Notes under the pieces: generated by a model
Told to the model about the DNA's origin: nothing
Database searches by the model: none
What the model saw: the letters and a program-made list of their open reading frames with translations, nothing else
Position numbers and translations under genes: made by a program
Shown: piece by piece, positions 1 through 7,097 of the stretch
Layout: each line of letters starts with the position of its first letter
How positions within the stretch are numbered: the first letter of the stretch is position 1
Origin: a virus
DNA length: 22,094 nucleotides
Virus record (IMG/VR): IMGVR_UViG_3300050190_000307
Location: 1 to 22,094 of that record
Reading direction: 5' to 3' (one strand)

Positions 1-888
1 TTATTCATTGACTACATCCTTCCGTAAAAAACTCCCATTAGATTGTTTAATATAAATACTTTGCATTTCAAGGTCTTTATTAATATAAATCCTTTCAACT
101 CTCCGATCAAAAGGTAAATCATATTTGAATGAAAGTTCAGATATAAGAGGGGTGTATCCGTTTGATGCTAGATATTCTATCGTTTCTGACAAGTTATCAT
201 ATTTAACTAGTAAAACCATATCAGCATTAGAAAAAGACATATGTCTATCGAATTCAAGACCTTCTACATTATAAACTATTGTTATATGATGACCACGCAT
301 TAAAAGTAGTCGTTTTTGAAAATTAATATTATAAAATTGGTATTGAATACCGTCAGACATAGAAACTTGCGGAAGCTCTTCGGAATCAACCATTTTTGTT
401 ATCATGTCAAATTTTTTAAAAGCATTTAAAAAATTTTCAACATAATCTGTCTTTAAATTCTCAAAGAGTGCTTTTTTAGTTGATTCTGTTTCCTCTTTAC
501 AAAGGTCATCAAATACACAGAATCTATTTCTATTTTCTTCAATTTGTTTTTCAGTATCTTTAAGCACCAATTGTTGGTTATTAAAATTGAATTTGTTTAT
601 CTTCCCTTTTATTAACCCGTCTTTGATAATACTCAAAGCACATGCATTATCAGTAGTGTGATAAGCTAAACTATTTGTAGTATCTTTGCCGTTGTTAAAT
701 TCTTCTTCATAAACGCCTATGCTTTCAACTAATAACTTTGTTCTTTCAAGTAATTCCTGTTCATCGCTTGCATTACCTTCTTGGTATTTGCTCATAGGTA
801 AATTCTCTATCTCTCTTATTAGGTCACTTGTATCGACAGTTTGATAGCTCATCCGAATATCCTTCAATGCAACTATATCTTTATTCAT
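1..888 (-). CDS. ART-like (ADP-ribosyltransferase fold?) protein, paralogue B
   Basis: A 295-residue protein of unknown function. It is clearly paralogous to the gene just upstream (885-1748): both share the block YHTTDNACALSIIK (here around residues 76-89), an IENLP...KYQ motif near the N terminus and a C-terminal block built around ERIY-K-LE-QSIYI. A histidine-threonine beta-strand followed by a helix ending in 'GL', with a late 'E-IY-I-I' strand, resembles the H...E layout of ADP-ribosyltransferase-fold proteins (DarT/PARP-like). This is a motif-level resemblance only, and a catalytic glutamate cannot be fixed. No signal peptide or membrane segment is seen. Its ATG overlaps the upstream TGA as ATGA, so the two are probably translated as a coupled pair. 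The stop codon is at the very edge of the window, so the gene is complete but what follows is unseen. Confidence 0.8.
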   Translation of the reverse strand: MNKDIVALKDIRMSYQTVDTSDLIREIENLPMSKYQEGNASDEQELLERTKLLVESIGVYEEEFNNGKDTTNSLAYHTTDNACALSIIKDGLIKGKINKFNFNNQQLVLKDTEKQIEENRNRFCVFDDLCKEETESTKKALFENLKTDYVENFLNAFKKFDMITKMVDSEELPQVSMSDGIQYQFYNINFQKRLLLMRGHHITIVYNVEGLEFDRHMSFSNADMVLLVKYDNLSETIEYLASNGYTPLISELSFKYDLPFDRRVERIYINKDLEMQSIYIKQSNGSFLRKDVVNE

Positions 889-1748
889 TGGTTTACATCC
901 CGCCTTAAAAACTCACCGTTCGATTGTCTGATATAAATGCTTTGTATTTCTAAGTCTTTACTTACGTAGATCCTTTCTACACCCACAAAAGGTAAATCAT
1001 ATTTAACTGAAAGTTCAGATATAGGAAGTTTTTGAAATCTGTTTGATTCTAAATACTCAAGCGATTCTGCCACGTCATTTTCTTTAACAAGTAAAATTAT
1101 TTCCTTATTTTTATTCTCATAAAAAAGATGCCTGTCAAATTTTAGTCCTTCGATGTTATAAACCATTGTTATGAAGTTCCCGCCCTGTATGAATATTTTT
1201 TGCGAATAAAAAGTAAAATTATAATATTGATATCTTGGATCATTAGACATAAAAACTCGTGGATCATGCGCGGAATTAAGCATTTCTGTAATATTATTTG
1301 AAATTTGTAAACTGTTTATATATTTTTCAAAATACTCTGTTCTTAAATCATTAAATATTTTGCTTTTCGCTGGCTCTGTTTCCTTTTCGCAAAGGTCAAT
1401 TAATGTTTCAACCTTACTTAGTATTTCTTCAGTTTGCAGGTTGACAAAATTGAGCGATTCTTGACCCATTGCGAAAATGTTTTCATCCACACTTCCTTTT
1501 AATAATCCTTCTTTAATAATACTCAAAGCACATGCATTATCAGTAGTATGATATGAGAATTTATTAAAACCATCTCCCCCATTAAGAAATTCCAATTCAT
1601 ACATACTAATAATTTCAGGTAATCGGTTTATTTTACTCTCCAAATTCATTTCAATATATTGTGCACTGCTACACCATTGGTATTTGTTTATAGGTAAATT
1701 TTCTATTTCTTTTATTATGTCGCTTTCATCTACTATTTGATCTTTCAT
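885..1748 (-). CDS. ART-like (ADP-ribosyltransferase fold?) protein, paralogue A
   Basis: A 287-residue protein, first gene of a two-gene unit with its paralogue. The start is supported by an AAGGAG about ten bases upstream of the ATG. Seen: the YHTTDNACALSIIK block at residues 66-79 (H67), followed by EGLLKG, and the C-terminal VERIY-SKDLEIQSIYI block near residues 253-269. The middle is less conserved between the copies, while both ends are well conserved, as expected when the ends hold the functional site. Inference: possibly an ADP-ribosyltransferase or another NAD- or RNA-phosphate-handling enzyme used as a host-takeover or anti-defence effector. It could equally be an unrelated fold. 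It is separated from upstream genes by a strong terminator at 1814-1868, so the pair should have its own promoter in 1749-1813. I see only a TATAAT there, with no good -35. Confidence 0.8.
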   Translation of the reverse strand: MKDQIVDESDIIKEIENLPINKYQWCSSAQYIEMNLESKINRLPEIISMYELEFLNGGDGFNKFSYHTTDNACALSIIKEGLLKGSVDENIFAMGQESLNFVNLQTEEILSKVETLIDLCEKETEPAKSKIFNDLRTEYFEKYINSLQISNNITEMLNSAHDPRVFMSNDPRYQYYNFTFYSQKIFIQGGNFITMVYNIEGLKFDRHLFYENKNKEIILLVKENDVAESLEYLESNRFQKLPISELSVKYDLPFVGVERIYVSKDLEIQSIYIRQSNGEFLRRDVNQ

Positions 1749-1813
1749 GATTTATTTGCTCCTTAATTATAATTTTTATTATATTTTGCTCTCTTTGTCT
1801 CTATGCCTGGACG

Positions 1814-1868
1814 CATAATAAAAAGTTGATTCCTACTTCATTAACGCAGGAATCAACTTTTTATTATG
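1814..1868. terminator. Long perfect-stem bidirectional terminator
   Basis: Two 21-base arms (1814-1834 and 1848-1868) are perfectly complementary around a 13-base loop. Both ends of the stem are AT-rich, so a U-rich run occurs at the 3' side in either direction. It lies downstream of the 1909-2340 gene and upstream of the ART-like pair, isolating them from each other on the minus strand. Confidence 0.88.
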
Positions 1869-1908
1869 TTAAAAACCTTGACGTTGGTGCGTTTTACGGT
1901 ATGCCGAT

Positions 1909-2340
1909 TTAAAGCAACTCGCATTCTATCTGAATACCATCGTCCTCACCATCATCAGAAATATTGTAGACCTTCTTTTTGATCAAATACTCAACACCGT
2001 TCATGCTTACCCGCCCACATATAAACATAAAATTAAGATCCTTGGAAGGAAAATAATACTCCTGTGGTTCTTGAATACCTTGCAATAAAAATTTCACAGT
2101 TATATTGTCTTCTTCGCTGTCGTTTGCGAAAACAACGATATAACATTCAAGTTCATTATCCTCATTATATTTTGGGATGATTTTATGTAATTTAGAACCG
2201 TCTTCGATATCTGTTTCAAAATACTTGTTCAGGATGTTTTCAATATTAACACCAATATTATCTAATCGCTGATTTTGGAAGCGACTGCCATTGTACTTTT
2301 CAAACTTATGATCAAATATCTCAACTCTGTATTTCTTCAT
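1909..2340 (-). CDS. Hypothetical protein, 143 residues
   Basis: I do not recognise this protein. The open frame extends to 2373, but the start at 2340 (MKKYRVEIFDHKF) is preferred because GGAGGG sits six bases in front of it, while the upstream ATG has no such site. The product is acidic, especially at the C terminus (DDGEDDGIQIE), with alternating hydrophobic and charged segments that suggest a small beta-rich cytoplasmic domain, and no membrane segment. It stands alone between two hairpins (2482-2530 upstream and the terminator at 1814-1868 downstream), so it looks like a single-gene unit. Its position between the head genes and the ART-like pair suggests an accessory (moron-type) gene rather than a structural one, but that is inference. 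Confidence 0.75.
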   Translation of the reverse strand: MKKYRVEIFDHKFEKYNGSRFQNQRLDNIGVNIENILNKYFETDIEDGSKLHKIIPKYNEDNELECYIVVFANDSEEDNITVKFLLQGIQEPQEYYFPSKDLNFMFICGRVSMNGVEYLIKKKVYNISDDGEDDGIQIECELL

Positions 2341-2481
2341 AAATCTCCCTCCATACGCTTCTGGAATTATCATTTTTTATCATGTTATTGGCACTCTGAA
2401 GCTCTTCAAATAATCTTGTGACATAATCTTACCCTAATCAATTTCAAAACGATTCTAGATCAAAATCTATGACATTTTTGT

Positions 2482-2530
2482 TTTAGCCCGTCTGAAACCC
2501 TTGATATAAGCGAGTTCCAGACGGGCTAAA
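2482..2530. terminator. 13-bp perfect hairpin, plus-strand T tract
   Basis: Arms 2482-2494 and 2518-2530 (TTTAGCCCGTCTG and its complement) surround a 23-base loop. On the plus strand a run of eight T follows a few bases later. On the minus strand no T run follows. It lies between the end of the head-gene operon (2633) and the 1909-2340 gene. It may be a terminator or an RNA-stabilising stem. The rest of 2341-2632 holds a weaker imperfect stem near 2592-2628 and no gene that I can support. Confidence 0.55.
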
Positions 2531-2632
2531 TGTGATGTTTTTTTTGTTATGATAAGGCTAGTTCTATTATTATGTACTCGCCTTGGCATATAAGTGGCTC
2601 ACAATTCTTCTACCAGGGGGCCTCACTTTTTA

Positions 2633-3754
2633 TTAATATAATCCCTTTAAAGTAATTAAGATTGTAACCACAGAACCTTCTCTATTATTAGTGCAAGTGA
2701 TCAAAAGTTTAGTTGCTGTATAATAAAGATTTTTGACAGTGAAATGATTCCCATCTGTGACCGTAAGCGTGTAATAAGTTGATGCAGGACTAGGGCCTGA
2801 ACCTACAATAGTAAACAAATCTGTGTTGGCTACGCTATCGACATACTGATAAACAGTATAGGCAACAGTTTCATTTTGTAACATACTAAGCGTTTGTGGC
2901 AAAATTGAATTCACAACTACAGGTATAGAATTTACTTTTGCTTCAACATTCAAAGTTGTAAATACAGTCGGATTATCTGCTTTTGTCACTGTAATAATTG
3001 AAGTCCCTGCTACATTGGCAGTTAATAATCCTGTACTACTAACACTCATATTTGCATTGCTTGAAGTATAAGTCACTGGGAAGGTTATACTTACTCCATC
3101 TTTTACCATTGCTATATTTGTCTGATATGTTGCCCCAATATTTACACTTACAGGTGGAACATCAGTAAATGCAACTGTATATGTTATCTTATTTGCAATC
3201 TCAAGAATTCTGTCATCAGCTGCGCTCCATAAATCAAGGTCTGCACTTAAAGTAATTAGACCTTTAACTGTACGATCTATACCAGTTATTTTCCAAGGAC
3301 TTCCCATCTTAATAAAGCGTTGGTTAATAGCAATTGCTAATGTATCTGGATTCTCCTGCATTGTGACTAATATTTTTGATGCAGGAAGAATGATATATTG
3401 ACCTGTGGCAATGTCAAAAGTTTTACCTTCTATAATAGTGGGGATTACTTTGATTAATCCGTCAAAATTGAAATTCACATTGTAATTACATTTTCTTATC
3501 CGCGCTCTGTAGATGCTTGTATCTATATCCTCATTATTTTGAACTTGGCTAATAATCAGCCAATTAAAATTCTGGTAATTTACCACGCTGCCAGTCTCAA
3601 AAGAAATTTTAGAAGTCAAAATGATATCGTCATAGAATGATATCTTATCTGTAGCTTCCACAAACAAACTTCTTTGAGTGACATTGTTTAATAAAAAAGT
3701 CTCACCCTTTTCATACAACAGGAAATCCATATTATTATTCAATAGTAATTTCAA
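2633..3754 (-). CDS. Phage structural protein with C-terminal Ig-like (Big_2) domains
   Basis: A 373-residue protein in two parts. Residues 1 to about 190 look like a phage neck or head-tail protein (block KMGSPWKITGIDRTVKGLITLSADLDLW) and have no Ig character. Residues about 193-272 match the bacterial Ig-like Big_2 pattern (TYTSSNANMSVSSTGLLTANVAGTSIITVT). Residues about 275-373 form a second beta-rich, probably Ig-like, domain. Such domains are known on virion surfaces, where they are thought to bind host surface carbohydrate. The start is TTG, one base after the stop of the preceding gene (TAAGTTG), which fits translational coupling; an ATG eight codons later is the alternative. It follows the head-completion genes, so it is probably part of the connector/neck or a decoration. 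Exact role not determined. Confidence 0.8.
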   Translation of the reverse strand: MKLLLNNNMDFLLYEKGETFLLNNVTQRSLFVEATDKISFYDDIILTSKISFETGSVVNYQNFNWLIISQVQNNEDIDTSIYRARIRKCNYNVNFNFDGLIKVIPTIIEGKTFDIATGQYIILPASKILVTMQENPDTLAIAINQRFIKMGSPWKITGIDRTVKGLITLSADLDLWSAADDRILEIANKITYTVAFTDVPPVSVNIGATYQTNIAMVKDGVSITFPVTYTSSNANMSVSSTGLLTANVAGTSIITVTKADNPTVFTTLNVEAKVNSIPVVVNSILPQTLSMLQNETVAYTVYQYVDSVANTDLFTIVGSGPSPASTYYTLTVTDGNHFTVKNLYYTATKLLITCTNNREGSVVTILITLKGLY

Positions 3755-3755
3755 C

Positions 3756-4040
3756 TTAGATCACCGCCGATTGTCGATTTAATAAATAAAGCCATATCTC
3801 TTGATAATCTGAATATTCTTTTATATTTAGAATTTTATAAACCATATTTTCTATTTTAAGATAGCCATTTATGTCAAGCAATAGCTCTATGTAATCTATA
3901 AATAATCGTTTGCTTATGTTGAATTTATAATCACCGATTTCGACTACAGTGCTATATTCCTGCACATCTGCGGTAATGGTTTTCTGCAAGGAGTTGACTG
4001 GACTATTACCTAAAATCAATACTGTCGATTCATCAAACAT
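3756..4040 (-). CDS. Head closure / head-tail stopper-like protein
   Basis: A 94-residue protein in the slot where SPP1-type phages encode the head-completion protein that closes the connector (gp16-like). The pattern 'ITADVQEYSTVVEIGDYKF ... YIELL-DINGYLKIENMVYKILNIKEYSDYQEIWL' fits the small beta-barrel head-closure family: a VQ-Y strand, then a 'Y-I--I-EY-DY-EI-L' hairpin near the C terminus. It starts 13 bases beyond the stop of the connector gene (4054) and its stop abuts the TTG of the Ig-domain gene, so it is inside the head operon. The assignment rests on position and pattern rather than on a diagnostic motif. Confidence 0.72.
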   Translation of the reverse strand: MFDESTVLILGNSPVNSLQKTITADVQEYSTVVEIGDYKFNISKRLFIDYIELLLDINGYLKIENMVYKILNIKEYSDYQEIWLYLLNRQSAVI

Positions 4041-4053
4041 GTTCTCACGCTCC

Positions 4054-4365
4054 CTACATTGAAAATATCGGAGGTAACGGTAGGGTTATTTTGATCGATG
4101 CAGGAATACCCTCTTCAAACGTTTTCGATTTGCTACCTTCACTGGCATTTTTTACTCCAAGATTCTTTTTGTTCAAATAGTAGAACATTGCCAACTCGAC
4201 TGTCTGGTTAGACAAATCTGTGTTAGCTGAATATTCCTCTTCAGTAAGCACACAATATTTCTTAATAGTGTTTTTTGCTTTTATTAAATAAAAATTGCAA
4301 ATATCATCTTTGCCAGAATCATTTATTTGCAACAAAAGTTTTAATAAAATAATTTCATCGGTCAT
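4054..4365 (-). CDS. Head-tail connector (SPP1 gp15 / HK97 gp6-like)
   Basis: A 103-residue protein matching the phage head-tail adaptor family: an N-terminal helix (EIILLKLLLQIN), 'A-NTIKKYCVLTEEEY', then 'ELAMFYYLNKKNLGVKNASEGSKSKTFEEGIPASIK' and a proline-rich end (LPLPPIF). The segment 'GVK-ASEGSKSKTFE-GIP' is typical of these connectors in Firmicute phages. The protein forms the ring below the portal to which the head-closure protein docks. It lies between the small gene at 4374-4538 and the head-closure gene, exactly the SPP1-type order. Confidence 0.85.
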   Translation of the reverse strand: MTDEIILLKLLLQINDSGKDDICNFYLIKAKNTIKKYCVLTEEEYSANTDLSNQTVELAMFYYLNKKNLGVKNASEGSKSKTFEEGIPASIKITLPLPPIFSM

Positions 4366-4373
4366 AATTACAC

Positions 4374-4538
4374 CTACTTCTTAATATTTTTAGTGGCCTC
4401 TATTTTGATTTCCGGCTCTGGTTTGAATTTAACTTTTTCCTTGATTAGCTCATAATCCGAATCTCTCAGTAGCCTACCAATATGTTCAGCATTACTTACT
4501 TCCCATTGAAGACCTGTCTTTTTATTCAAAAATAACAT
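4374..4538 (-). CDS. Small head-module protein, 54 residues
   Basis: A short gene between capsid and connector. The product begins MLFLNKKTGLQWEVSNAEHIGRLL and ends in a charged, proline-containing tail. Small proteins with an 'NKKTG-W-V-N-EHI-RL--D--YE-I' pattern commonly occupy this slot in Firmicute siphophages, but their role is not known to me. A GAAGGAAGGTGAG ribosome site precedes the ATG. The stop is nine bases before the connector ATG, so it is co-translated with the connector. Its start lies just downstream of the capsid terminator, which implies either read-through or a promoter of its own. Confidence 0.75.
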   Translation of the reverse strand: MLFLNKKTGLQWEVSNAEHIGRLLRDSDYELIKEKVKFKPEPEIKIEATKNIKK

Positions 4539-4576
4539 TGTTCACTCACCTTCCTTCTAATACAATCCGAACCAAG

Positions 4577-4612
4577 AAAAAATAAAGGATGCCTGAATTA
4601 ACAAGCACCCTT
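4577..4612 (-). terminator. Rho-independent terminator after the capsid gene
   Basis: On the minus strand AAGGGTGCTT pairs with AGGCATCCTT (10 bp with two G-U pairs, eight-base loop), followed by TATTTTTTC. It lies just behind the capsid stop and before the small gene at 4538, so it would cut the head operon after the most abundant product. Confidence 0.75.
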
Positions 4613-4619
4613 CTTTGGA

Positions 4620-5465
4620 TTAATATGCTACTTGAAACAATACTGCATATTTTGGCATAACCAATTTAGCACCAGAACAGATTTGACCCATAGCGATATC
4701 TTTGAAACCACTGTCCAATACTGCGGATTCAACCACTTTGTTTTCATTAAATCCATTGACGTGAGCAAAGGTTTTTCCGGCCACGAATGCAAGGCATTGG
4801 AAGGAATCCTTTACAGTTGCCACTTCAACCACTGAAACATCATTAGATTTAACAATAGTTAAATTGCCAACTTTCGTAATATATCCTAATGGCATATCTT
4901 GCTCTTGTGCAGTTCTAATGACTGTATCTTTTGCTAAGAGTGCTGCAATACGAGGAGGGAGCACTACAATTCTGCCTATCTGTGGGATCTCCAATTCATC
5001 CATTTTTGTATCCAGGTCGATCATGTAATCGTAAATATTAGTTTTGTCCAAAGATGTCTTTGCGATAATATGATCTGCATCTGCAACCTCAGTGTATTTG
5101 CTCAATACCAGTTTATCTGCGTCCCTAGCAATCTGAGTACCCATATCAACTAATGTTTCAGAGAACATACCGGTAGGCATACCCTCAGCTACGTCCTTAT
5201 GCTCGATTTCAAACTTATAGTTTTTGTCCTCAGTGATTTGAATAGTTACAGTGCTAGAATCAAGTTGATCGGCAGCTCTGCTAACTGGATTTGTTGCCGT
5301 GTCTTTCAGAGTAGCAGGAATGAGAATATTTACAGTTACACTTGTTCCTTTGCCCTTGATATCGCCCTCATATTGAGTAGCGCAGAATTGTCGAATTACA
5401 GAGTTGTTCCGTTGTGCTACTAAAATCTCTCTCGATACTGTGTCTTGAATAAAATTATTAGCCAT
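4620..5465 (-). CDS. Major capsid protein (HK97 fold)
   Basis: A 281-residue protein with the usual features of a Firmicute phage major capsid protein: it starts MANNFIQDTVSREILVAQRNNSVIRQF, has a central 'GD-KGKGTSV-V-ILIPATLKD' strand region (E-loop area), 'ARDADKLVLSKYT', a 'RIVVLPPRIAALLAKD' segment and 'GYITKVGNLTIVKSNDV', and ends with a short beta strand. It lies directly after a DUF4355-type scaffold, the expected order. AGAAGGAA precedes the ATG. Hairpins flank it at 5510-5529 and 4577-4612, so its mRNA may be a discrete, stable species, fitting a product needed in hundreds of copies. Confidence 0.9.
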   Translation of the reverse strand: MANNFIQDTVSREILVAQRNNSVIRQFCATQYEGDIKGKGTSVTVNILIPATLKDTATNPVSRAADQLDSSTVTIQITEDKNYKFEIEHKDVAEGMPTGMFSETLVDMGTQIARDADKLVLSKYTEVADADHIIAKTSLDKTNIYDYMIDLDTKMDELEIPQIGRIVVLPPRIAALLAKDTVIRTAQEQDMPLGYITKVGNLTIVKSNDVSVVEVATVKDSFQCLAFVAGKTFAHVNGFNENKVVESAVLDSGFKDIAMGQICSGAKLVMPKYAVLFQVAY

Positions 5466-5509
5466 TTTTAAATTCCTTCTTTCAATTATTATTTTTTAGA
5501 ATATAAAAA

Positions 5510-5529
5510 GAACCCCATAAATGGAATCC
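5510..5529 (-). terminator. Weak hairpin with T tract between scaffold and capsid genes
   Basis: On the minus strand GGATTCC pairs with GGGGTTC (7 bp, three of them G-U) around a six-base loop, followed by TTTTTATATT. It begins three bases after the scaffold stop. Only about 45 bases remain before the capsid start and I see no promoter in them, so it is more likely a partial terminator or an mRNA processing/stability stem than a complete stop. Confidence 0.4.
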
Positions 5530-5532
5530 AGA

Positions 5533-6174
5533 TTATTTTATTAGCCCTTGCTTTTTGCTTTCGAAAATTTTGGTTTTATTCTTTTCATACCAGTCCAAGT
5601 CATTCTTGTTTTTATCCCAATCTGCCTGAGTTATTAATCCTGATGGCGCACCACTACCACTTGGTGGGGTATGGCTACCTCCTGCTAGGATCTGTTCTCT
5701 TAAAGTTTGAGTATATGCTTGTAGGGATTTTTCAAGATTAGATAGGTTGCTTGTGGTTGACTCTTCATCTTGACCAAGGAAAAAGGAAACAAGATCGACA
5801 GGGAGCTTTTTCTCCGTTGCCATTTTCAAACCCTTGTTCATAAGGGATTCTCTAGTTTTTTCCTTTTCAAGTACCTCAAACTTGTTTTGAAGCTCCTGAA
5901 TTTTTAAGTCTTTTGGATCTGTTGACGAAGGGTTTCTCTTCAAAATTTCATCCTCTACAAGTTTCTGAAGGTTATTCTGCTTAAATGTTTCGATACCTTG
6001 TGTGACTCGACTATCTGCATAACTTCCAAGATATTTTTTACCTGATTCATCGCTTTCCAAGAAGCTTTTAACGCCATCAAGGTTAGTAAATCCCTTCATG
6101 TAGCCTTTAACCTCTTCAGTGTCTTTATTTGTCTCAAAATATGTCTTAACCTCATCGAAGTTTTCAATTGCCAT
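5533..6174 (-). CDS. Capsid scaffold protein (DUF4355-like)
   Basis: A 213-residue, highly charged, helix-rich protein located immediately before the major capsid gene. Seen: an N-terminal helical part with repeated 'V--F/Y-E---' segments, a coiled-coil stretch about residues 85-115 (DLKIQELQNKFEVLEKEKTRESLM), the 'LPVDLVSFFLGQDEESTTSNLSNLEKSL' block typical of the family, then a Gly/Ser/Pro linker (about 165-180) and a C-terminal basic segment that would contact the capsid protein. It acts inside the procapsid and is expelled or degraded on packaging. An AGAAGGAG ribosome site precedes the ATG. A good hairpin terminator at 6269-6302 separates it from the minor head gene. Confidence 0.87.
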   Translation of the reverse strand: MAIENFDEVKTYFETNKDTEEVKGYMKGFTNLDGVKSFLESDESGKKYLGSYADSRVTQGIETFKQNNLQKLVEDEILKRNPSSTDPKDLKIQELQNKFEVLEKEKTRESLMNKGLKMATEKKLPVDLVSFFLGQDEESTTSNLSNLEKSLQAYTQTLREQILAGGSHTPPSGSGAPSGLITQADWDKNKNDLDWYEKNKTKIFESKKQGLIK

Positions 6175-6268
6175 TATTATCTAACTCCTTCTGCCCTTAA
6201 CAGTATTTTCTTCCTATCAAGTTCATGTATTTAGTGATTTATTCTTTAACGTCTGTAAATCCTGAAAA

Positions 6269-6302
6269 AAGACAATTAAAAAAGACATTGTTTAATTGTC
6301 TT
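6269..6302 (-). terminator. Terminator between minor head and scaffold genes
   Basis: Perfect 12-bp stem (arms 6269-6280 and 6291-6302, AAGACAATTAAA and its complement) with a ten-base loop. On the minus strand it ends in TTTTTTC. It follows the minor head gene (stop at 6318), inside what would otherwise be one head operon. Confidence 0.75.
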
Positions 6303-6317
6303 GCCTTTGAGTTTTAC

Positions 6318-7097
6318 CTATTCAATTGTTGGAGTATAAAAGCACTGACATCTATTGTGCAATGGCAAATCAGGTGCAGTATCAATATCGAACACAGTAT
6401 CATGCAAGCTTTCGCAAACACCACAAGTATTGGATTCGAGCACACTATTATAAACTACTCTATCGATTCCAATATATTTATATACTATCATTTGAGCATT
6501 ATTGAAATTTGTTGCTATTTCATTGTCTAAAAGTGCAACACTACGATTTGCCCCTTGGTTGAATTGCTTATCAATGTTTTTATTAATCACTTCTATAAAT
6601 GCACCCTTCCACAAGTTGCTCTTAATATCTATTTTCACCTTATTGATAAGTTTTTCTTTATTATCCATATTCCTATCATTTAAGGTTTTACCATCAATTT
6701 TATGGAGTATAGACTCATTGATTAGGCTCTCATTTAGCTTTATCATTTCTACATCCATAAATTTGTTGATAATCTCATAAGTCCCTGTGTAGGCTTGCTT
6801 ATACATCGGAAACAATAGAGGGATGAATAATTCATGCTCCTTTTTGTACAAATCATTGCCAATCTGTTTAAGAATCGGATTCAAGGATTTCATTTCCTTG
6901 TTCAATTCACTTGGACTTAGTTTCAAGATCCCATTCTTTGAGTATTTGGCATAAATCGCATTTACCTTGTCCTTCAATAGATCCCTATGCTTCTTAAAAT
7001 CTATTAATAGGGGACTAATCTTCTTACTGTGCTTCGACATAAGAAGAAATAAAGCAATTATCAATGCTTCTAGCTCTTTTTCCTCCTTATTGGTCAT
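6318..7097 (-). CDS. Minor head protein (SPP1 gp7 / Mu gpF-like)
   Basis: A 259-residue protein with the diagnostic C-terminal cysteine/histidine motif of Mu F-type minor head proteins: 'ESNTCGVCESLHDTVFDIDTAPDLPLHNRCQCFYTP'. The N-terminal two thirds are helical and lysine-rich. In SPP1 the equivalent protein binds the portal and takes part in DNA ejection. Its ATG overlaps the portal stop (ATGA at 7094-7097), so the two are translationally coupled, consistent with their physical interaction. Slightly shorter than SPP1 gp7 but within the family range. Confidence 0.88.
   Translation of the reverse strand: MTNKEEKELEALIIALFLLMSKHSKKISPLLIDFKKHRDLLKDKVNAIYAKYSKNGILKLSPSELNKEMKSLNPILKQIGNDLYKKEHELFIPLLFPMYKQAYTGTYEIINKFMDVEMIKLNESLINESILHKIDGKTLNDRNMDNKEKLINKVKIDIKSNLWKGAFIEVINKNIDKQFNQGANRSVALLDNEIATNFNNAQMIVYKYIGIDRVVYNSVLESNTCGVCESLHDTVFDIDTAPDLPLHNRCQCFYTPTIE

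Noticed and set aside
2592-2628. GTGGCTCAC-containing stem near the end of the Ig-domain gene considered as a second IS21 end
   Set aside because: Only one GGCTCA copy and no TCCGGA repeat; it is better read as a weak hairpin behind the gene.
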